A stretch of 64,000 nucleotides of DNA from Halodesulfurarchaeum formicicum (GTDB lineage Archaea; Halobacteriota; Halobacteria; Halobacteriales; Halobacteriaceae): NCBI RefSeq assembly GCF_001886955.1, contig NZ_CP016804.1:1240001-1304000 (forward strand). Reading direction: 5' to 3'. A program made the translations under genes and the position numbers. This document shows, in pieces, positions 60,137-64,000 of the stretch. The notes beneath the pieces were generated by a model. The model ran no database searches and was not told where the DNA came from. It was given only the letters and a program-made list of their open reading frames with translations. Each line of letters starts with the position of its first letter. Position 1 is the first letter of the stretch.

Positions 60137-61375
60137 ATGGAGGTGCTGGGGATCCGGGTGGTCTCGAACCCGACTGGAGCCATCCTTGCGCTGGGGTTTA
60201 TCGCCGGTGGGGTGGGACTCGGCACAGCCAGCGGGCTAGTTCCCGGGCTCCATGTCAACACGCTGGCGATCTTGCTCGCCGCGCTCGCCCCACAGATCCC
60301 GGCCGCGCCCCATCTGGTCGGGGCCGCACTGCTGGCAGCGGGAGTGGTTCACTCCTTTCTCGACATCGTCCCGACACTCGCGATCGGCGTCCCGGACGCC
60401 GCGATGGCCGTCTCGGCGCTCCCGGGCCACCGCCTCGTCCTCGGTGGCCGGGGGCGAGAAGCGCTCCGGCTCTCGGCCCTGGGTAGCGGCGGCGCTATCC
60501 TGACTGCGGTCGTCCTCGGGTTTCCGGTGACCTGGCTCATGAGCCGGGTCGCACCGCTTTTGATCGAGCATCTCCGGATCGTCCTCCTTGCGGTCGCGAC
60601 CCTGATGGTGCTCACCGAACGGTCGAAACAGGCCCAACTGGGCGGCGTACTCGCGATCCTGGCCAGCGGGGGCCTGGGATTGCTCACACTCGATCTGAAC
60701 CCCGAGAGTCTGCTCCCGGGTGGCGATATGCTGCTGCCCCTGCTCGCTGGGCTCTTCGGCATCCCGGTCCTGGTCCTGGCTGCCAAGGGAGGCGGACTCC
60801 CGCCACAGTCAGGGACGACACTCGCGACCGACCGCCATCAACTCGGCCAGTGGAGTCTCGTCGGGGCCGTCTCGGGAGCCGTCGTCGCCTACGTGCCAGG
60901 TGTCTCCGCGGCCGTCGCCGCCGTCCTCGCGTTCATCGGTCTTCCGGGAGAGGCAACCGACCGGGGCTTCATCGTGGCGATCAGCGGCGTGAACACGGCG
61001 AACACGGTGTTCGCACTGTTCGCATTAATCGCACTGGGCGCACCCCGAACGGGCGTGCTCGTGGCGTTCGAGCGGGCCTCACTGCCGCCGAACCTCCCCC
61101 TCCTGCTCGTCGCGATCCTGATTGCCGCGGCTGCAGGGCTGGTACTGGTCCCTGTCCTGGGCGACCGATATCTGGACCTGGTCGGCAACGCCGACAGCAG
61201 ACGGCTCTCGGTAGGCGTCGGCCTGCTCATCGCCGTCCTCACCTGGGTCTTCACCGGCCCGCTCGGCGTGCTCGTCCTCGGGGTGAGCGCCCTGATCGGT
61301 CACCTGCCGATCTACTTCGACAGCCGACGGGTCCACCTGATGGGCGTGCTCTTCGTGCCGCTCGCGGTGGGCTAA
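60137..61375 (+). CDS. TctA/DUF112-family permease
   Basis: 412 residues, about ten or eleven helices, with the family motif GLGTASGLVPGLHVNTLAIL near residue 25 and its repeat AYVPGVSAAVAAVLAFIGLP near 255, the two inverted repeats of TctA. No TctB or TctC is in the window, so it may be a stand-alone carboxylate transporter. The ATG at MEVLGIRVV is used; the upstream in-frame ATG overlaps the promoter shared with HyuA. Confidence 0.85.
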   Translation: MEVLGIRVVSNPTGAILALGFIAGGVGLGTASGLVPGLHVNTLAILLAALAPQIPAAPHLVGAALLAAGVVHSFLDIVPTLAIGVPDAAMAVSALPGHRLVLGGRGREALRLSALGSGGAILTAVVLGFPVTWLMSRVAPLLIEHLRIVLLAVATLMVLTERSKQAQLGGVLAILASGGLGLLTLDLNPESLLPGGDMLLPLLAGLFGIPVLVLAAKGGGLPPQSGTTLATDRHQLGQWSLVGAVSGAVVAYVPGVSAAVAAVLAFIGLPGEATDRGFIVAISGVNTANTVFALFALIALGAPRTGVLVAFERASLPPNLPLLLVAILIAAAAGLVLVPVLGDRYLDLVGNADSRRLSVGVGLLIAVLTWVFTGPLGVLVLGVSALIGHLPIYFDSRRVHLMGVLFVPLAVG

Positions 61376-62853
61376 AGTCGGAACTCCGGTCCCTGGTCGG
61401 TGTCCTGAACCTCGACACCCAGTTCCGAAAGCCGGTCCCGAATCCGGTCGGCAGAGTCGTAGTCCCCCGCCTCGCGTCTGGATTCCCGAACCGAGAGGAG
61501 TTCCTCGATCAGTTCCGCGGCGAGTTCGACCTCGCCATCCCGACTCGTCCCGGCGAAGACGAATCCCAGCACCTCGCCGCCGAGCGTCTCGAAGGCCTCG
61601 ATGGCTTCGTGCAGCCCCTCGTAGTCGTACCGGTCCCGGTCGGTCACGTGTTCGTTCACGGCGCCCACGATTTCGAACAGTGCCGCCAGCGCGCCCCGGG
61701 TGTTGAAGTCGTCGTTCATGGCCTCCCGGAAAGCGGTCTGCTGGTCCGAGACCGTCCCTCTGAGGGTTTCGTCGACTTCAGTCGCGTACGCGTCTGGGGA
61801 GTCCGCGGCGTCGACCGCACGGTCGTAGGCCCGTTCGAGGCGGTCCCAGCGCTCGATGGCCTCCTCGATCGTTCCTTCGGAGTAGGTCTGGGACTGACGG
61901 TACTGGGCGGAGAGAAGGAACATCCGCACGGCGTTGGTCCCGAGCTCGTCCAGCGCGGTCTTCACGGTGAAGAAGTTCTCCAGGCTCGTCGACATCTTCT
62001 CGCCCTCGGTCTCGAGAAGGTTGACGTGGAGCCAGTACTTCGCGAACTGGTGACCCGTGGCCGCCTCGCTCTGGGCGATCTCGTTCTCGTGATGGGGGAA
62101 GACGAGATCCTGGCCGCCGACGTGGATGTCGATCGACTCGTCCAGGTGCGCCATACTCATCGCCGAGCACTCGATGTGCCAGCCCGGTCGGCCCTCGCCC
62201 CAGGGGGCGTCCCAGATCTGGCCCTCGGCCTCGACTGCCGCCGGATCACCGTCGCGGTGCTCGGCGACGGTCTCGGGGTCCACGGGGCCGGCCTTCCAGA
62301 GCGCGAAGTCCTGCGGGGCCTCCTTCTCGGCGCGTTCGGCTTCCGGCCCCTGGGATTCCATCGCTTCGAGGTTCTGGCCGGAGAGCTTGCCGTACTCGGG
62401 GAACGAGGAGACGTCGAAGTACACGGACCCATTCGAGACGTACGCGTGGTCCCGTTCGATGAGTGCCTCGATGAGGTCGATGATCTCCGGAACGTGTTCG
62501 GATACGCGAGGGTACACGGAGGCCCGTTTGAGGTTCAACCCGCGCATGTCCTCGATGACCGAGGAGATGTAGTGCATCGCCACTGACTGCTCGTCCCCAC
62601 CCAACTCCTCACTCCCGACTCGGGCGACGATCTTCTCGTTCACGTCGGTGAAGTTCTCGACGTGTCGAACCGAGTAGCCCAGGTGTTCGAGCCATCGGTG
62701 CATCACGTCGACTTGCACCCAGGAGCGTGCATGGCCCAGGTGGGCGTCGTCCGAGACCGTCAGCCCACAGTAGTAGAGCAGTACGGAGTCGGGGTCCTGC
62801 GGCTCGAACGGTTCGCGCTCGCCGGTGAGCGTGTTCGTCACGGAAAGCGGCAT
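61372..62853 (-). CDS. cysS: Cysteinyl-tRNA synthetase
   Basis: 493 residues. HIGH-type motif SDDAHLGHARSW near residue 35, zinc-site and catalytic segments PGWHIECSAMS and DIHVGGQDLVFPHHENEIAQ, KMSKS variant EKMSTSLENFF near 290, and a DALR-like C-terminus. Charges tRNA-Cys. The KMSTS variant is seen directly. Stop overlaps the TctA-like stop by 4 bases. Confidence 0.94.
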   Translation of the reverse strand: MPLSVTNTLTGEREPFEPQDPDSVLLYYCGLTVSDDAHLGHARSWVQVDVMHRWLEHLGYSVRHVENFTDVNEKIVARVGSEELGGDEQSVAMHYISSVIEDMRGLNLKRASVYPRVSEHVPEIIDLIEALIERDHAYVSNGSVYFDVSSFPEYGKLSGQNLEAMESQGPEAERAEKEAPQDFALWKAGPVDPETVAEHRDGDPAAVEAEGQIWDAPWGEGRPGWHIECSAMSMAHLDESIDIHVGGQDLVFPHHENEIAQSEAATGHQFAKYWLHVNLLETEGEKMSTSLENFFTVKTALDELGTNAVRMFLLSAQYRQSQTYSEGTIEEAIERWDRLERAYDRAVDAADSPDAYATEVDETLRGTVSDQQTAFREAMNDDFNTRGALAALFEIVGAVNEHVTDRDRYDYEGLHEAIEAFETLGGEVLGFVFAGTSRDGEVELAAELIEELLSVRESRREAGDYDSADRIRDRLSELGVEVQDTDQGPEFRL

Positions 62854-62893
62854 TGCGTGTGACTTGCTCGCCCGAACGGTTTATCTCATACGG

Positions 62894-63349
62894 TCAGTCC
62901 CTGTCCAAAACGTCCTCGACCAGCCGAAGCGCCGTCGGCCCGTCGCCCCGTGGAACCAGCACGACCGCGGCCTCGCCGACCGTGCCAGCACCCAGGACGG
63001 GAACGTCCGAGACCGAGAGGGCCCAGATGGCGTTCCCGAACCGCCCGGGATCGATATCACCTCGGAGGCTGATCGCCGTGGGCGACTCGGCCGCGGAGGC
63101 CTGTCCGAGGACGGTCACGCCTTTGTCGGTATTCCGTTCCATCCGGACCGAGACACGCGAGGTGTGGGGCTCCAGGGCCGGGAGTTCGTCTGCGTACCGA
63201 CGGAGCGCCGAGGCGACAGCGTCGGTTTCCCCAGCCACGTCGAGCTCGCGGGCCGCGGCCGTGTAGTTCAGGACCCCCGCTCGCAGGGCCCGCCGAAGGT
63301 ACGGTGTCCGGTCGACGGCACGACGGGTCTCGGCGGCGATCGATCCCAT
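62894..63349 (-). CDS. Haloarchaeal conserved protein with HTH-like N-terminus and ACT-like fold
   Basis: 151 residues: the N-terminal half (ETRRAVDRTPYLRRALRAGVLNYTAAAREL) resembles a DNA-binding helical segment; the C-terminal half looks like an alpha/beta ACT-like domain. A conserved haloarchaeal family, function unknown. The ATG before GSIAAETRR is used because longer in-frame sequence overlaps the neighbour. Confidence 0.65.
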   Translation of the reverse strand: MGSIAAETRRAVDRTPYLRRALRAGVLNYTAAARELDVAGETDAVASALRRYADELPALEPHTSRVSVRMERNTDKGVTVLGQASAAESPTAISLRGDIDPGRFGNAIWALSVSDVPVLGAGTVGEAAVVLVPRGDGPTALRLVEDVLDRD

Positions 63350-63389
63350 ACCAGCCCAGCCGATCGAAGCGGACAAAAACGCGCCGAAA

Positions 63390-63992
63390 TCAGGTTTCGT
63401 CCGACTCGAAGGGGTCCCACTCGGCGAGATAGCCCCCGACACCAACGGCCATGATCGCGGCCGCAACGATCGAGGCGATGGCCGCGAGGGGGTTGACGAC
63501 GGCGAGCAGAATCACGACGAGGAGGAACGCCCCGGCCGCACCCAGCACGATAGGGTTTTCGAGGCGTTCGGTATCGAGTCCGAGCGGGAGCGTGCCGTCG
63601 GGTGACTGCTCGCTGTCGGTCTCGTGGTCGGCCTGGACAGTCGACTCGGAACTCGGTTCGGTCGATTCGGTCGCTTCAGCCGGGACGGCCTCGACGTCGA
63701 TGGTCGTTTTTTCCTGTCCGTAGCCGGCGGTGATTTCGAGTCGGCCGGTCCCCGCGGCGGCCTCCATGAACTGCAACTCGACGCGTCGCCACTCACCTTT
63801 CGGGACGAAGACGTGATGCTCCGTAATGGACCCGAGTGCGGCCAGGTCGTCGTCCGGATGGAAATGGATGTGGGTCGGTTTCCCGTGGTTCTCCAGAAGC
63901 AGCGCCATCGACTGGGAGGCTCGGACCGTCCGCTCGTCGGTCTCGACGGTGTTCAGTCCGTCGCGGTTGAGGTAGACGGTGAGCTCCCGCAC
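63390..63992 (-). CDS. Haloarchaeal membrane protein with beta-rich domain and two C-terminal helices
   Basis: 200 residues from a GTG close to the window edge, so an earlier start outside is possible. N-terminal beta domain (about 1-105), a Ser/Glu/Thr-rich acidic linker (about 110-140) and two helices (PIVLGAAGAFLLVVILLAVV and IASIVAAAIMAVGVGGYLAE). No family recognised with certainty. 40 bases upstream of the next minus-strand gene, likely co-transcribed. Confidence 0.6.
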   Translation of the reverse strand: MRELTVYLNRDGLNTVETDERTVRASQSMALLLENHGKPTHIHFHPDDDLAALGSITEHHVFVPKGEWRRVELQFMEAAAGTGRLEITAGYGQEKTTIDVEAVPAEATESTEPSSESTVQADHETDSEQSPDGTLPLGLDTERLENPIVLGAAGAFLLVVILLAVVNPLAAIASIVAAAIMAVGVGGYLAEWDPFESDET

Positions 63993-64000
63993 GAGTTTAC

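Noticed and set aside
60850-62586. 578-residue plus-strand ORF across the TctA-like and cysS genes
   Set aside because: Runs out of frame through one gene and antisense through another; no recognisable protein.

Overview
The window looks like a stretch of chromosome from an extremely halophilic archaeon (class Halobacteria). It is GC-rich, the proteins are very acidic, and it carries typical haloarchaeal genes: Tat-type lipoproteins, a KEOPS Pcc1 subunit, ribosomal proteins eS1 and uS15, archaetidylserine synthase and tandem UspA proteins. Several promoters have a TATA box 20-30 bases before the start codon, giving leaderless or near-leaderless mRNAs. I cannot name the genus. A corrinoid-type MTHFR C-terminal domain at the left edge hints at an anaerobic or facultative lineage, but weakly.

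Layout. 1-4.7 kb: MTHFR tail, lipoprotein, UspA, small proteins, a PAS histidine kinase and a lone PAS protein. 4.7-12.5 kb: envelope-glycan cluster (phosphodiesterase, GT2, DUF2304, polysaccharide deacetylase, flippase-like UPF0104, GT39-type membrane protein), then a MATE exporter. 12.7-21.2 kb: UspA, DUF2267, a DASS anion transporter, free-standing YbaK, SRAP, an S1/OB/DHH nuclease and a lamin-tail/PLD protein. 21.2-25.7 kb: a tight minus-strand operon uS15 > Cdc45/RecJ-like > Pcc1 > eS1 > archaetidylserine synthase > HEAT-repeat protein. 25.9-26.6 kb: tRNA-Ala(GGC) followed by direct copies of its 3' end and a dense array of perfect hairpins, with no gene, reading as an integration scar. 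26.6-34.7 kb: mechanosensitive-channel-like protein, MBL hydrolase, P-type ATPase, a 7TM/ATP-grasp fusion, MgtC/DUF4010. 34.7-45.3 kb: a PLP aminotransferase/aminomutase with a diaminopentanoate-dehydrogenase-like partner, CBS, thiamine-binding, AIM24, cysteine synthase, thermonuclease, PEP carboxylase, and a DtxR-type regulator overlapping a GDT1/TMEM165 transporter. 45.4-57.3 kb: pilin-like exported protein, second MATE, feoA and a FeoC-like gene, a tnpB-only IS1341-type element, INS-less bacterial-type ProRS, SOUL, SDR and feoB. 57.4-64 kb: HDAC and HyuA-like operon, TctA-like permease, CysRS and two haloarchaeal conserved proteins.

The most coherent system is metal homeostasis. A 14-base palindrome of the form TTAG-N6-CTAA lies in front of the DtxR/GDT1 operon, feoA and feoB, and I found it nowhere else by eye. 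This suggests one DtxR-type regulon controlling its own transporter and ferrous-iron uptake. Gene packing is extreme: of 16 convergent junctions, seven have stop codons that abut exactly and four overlap by exactly 4 bases. The strongest candidate for an under-described biochemical system is the membrane 7TM/ATP-grasp fusion with its small membrane partner at 31.5-33.5 kb.
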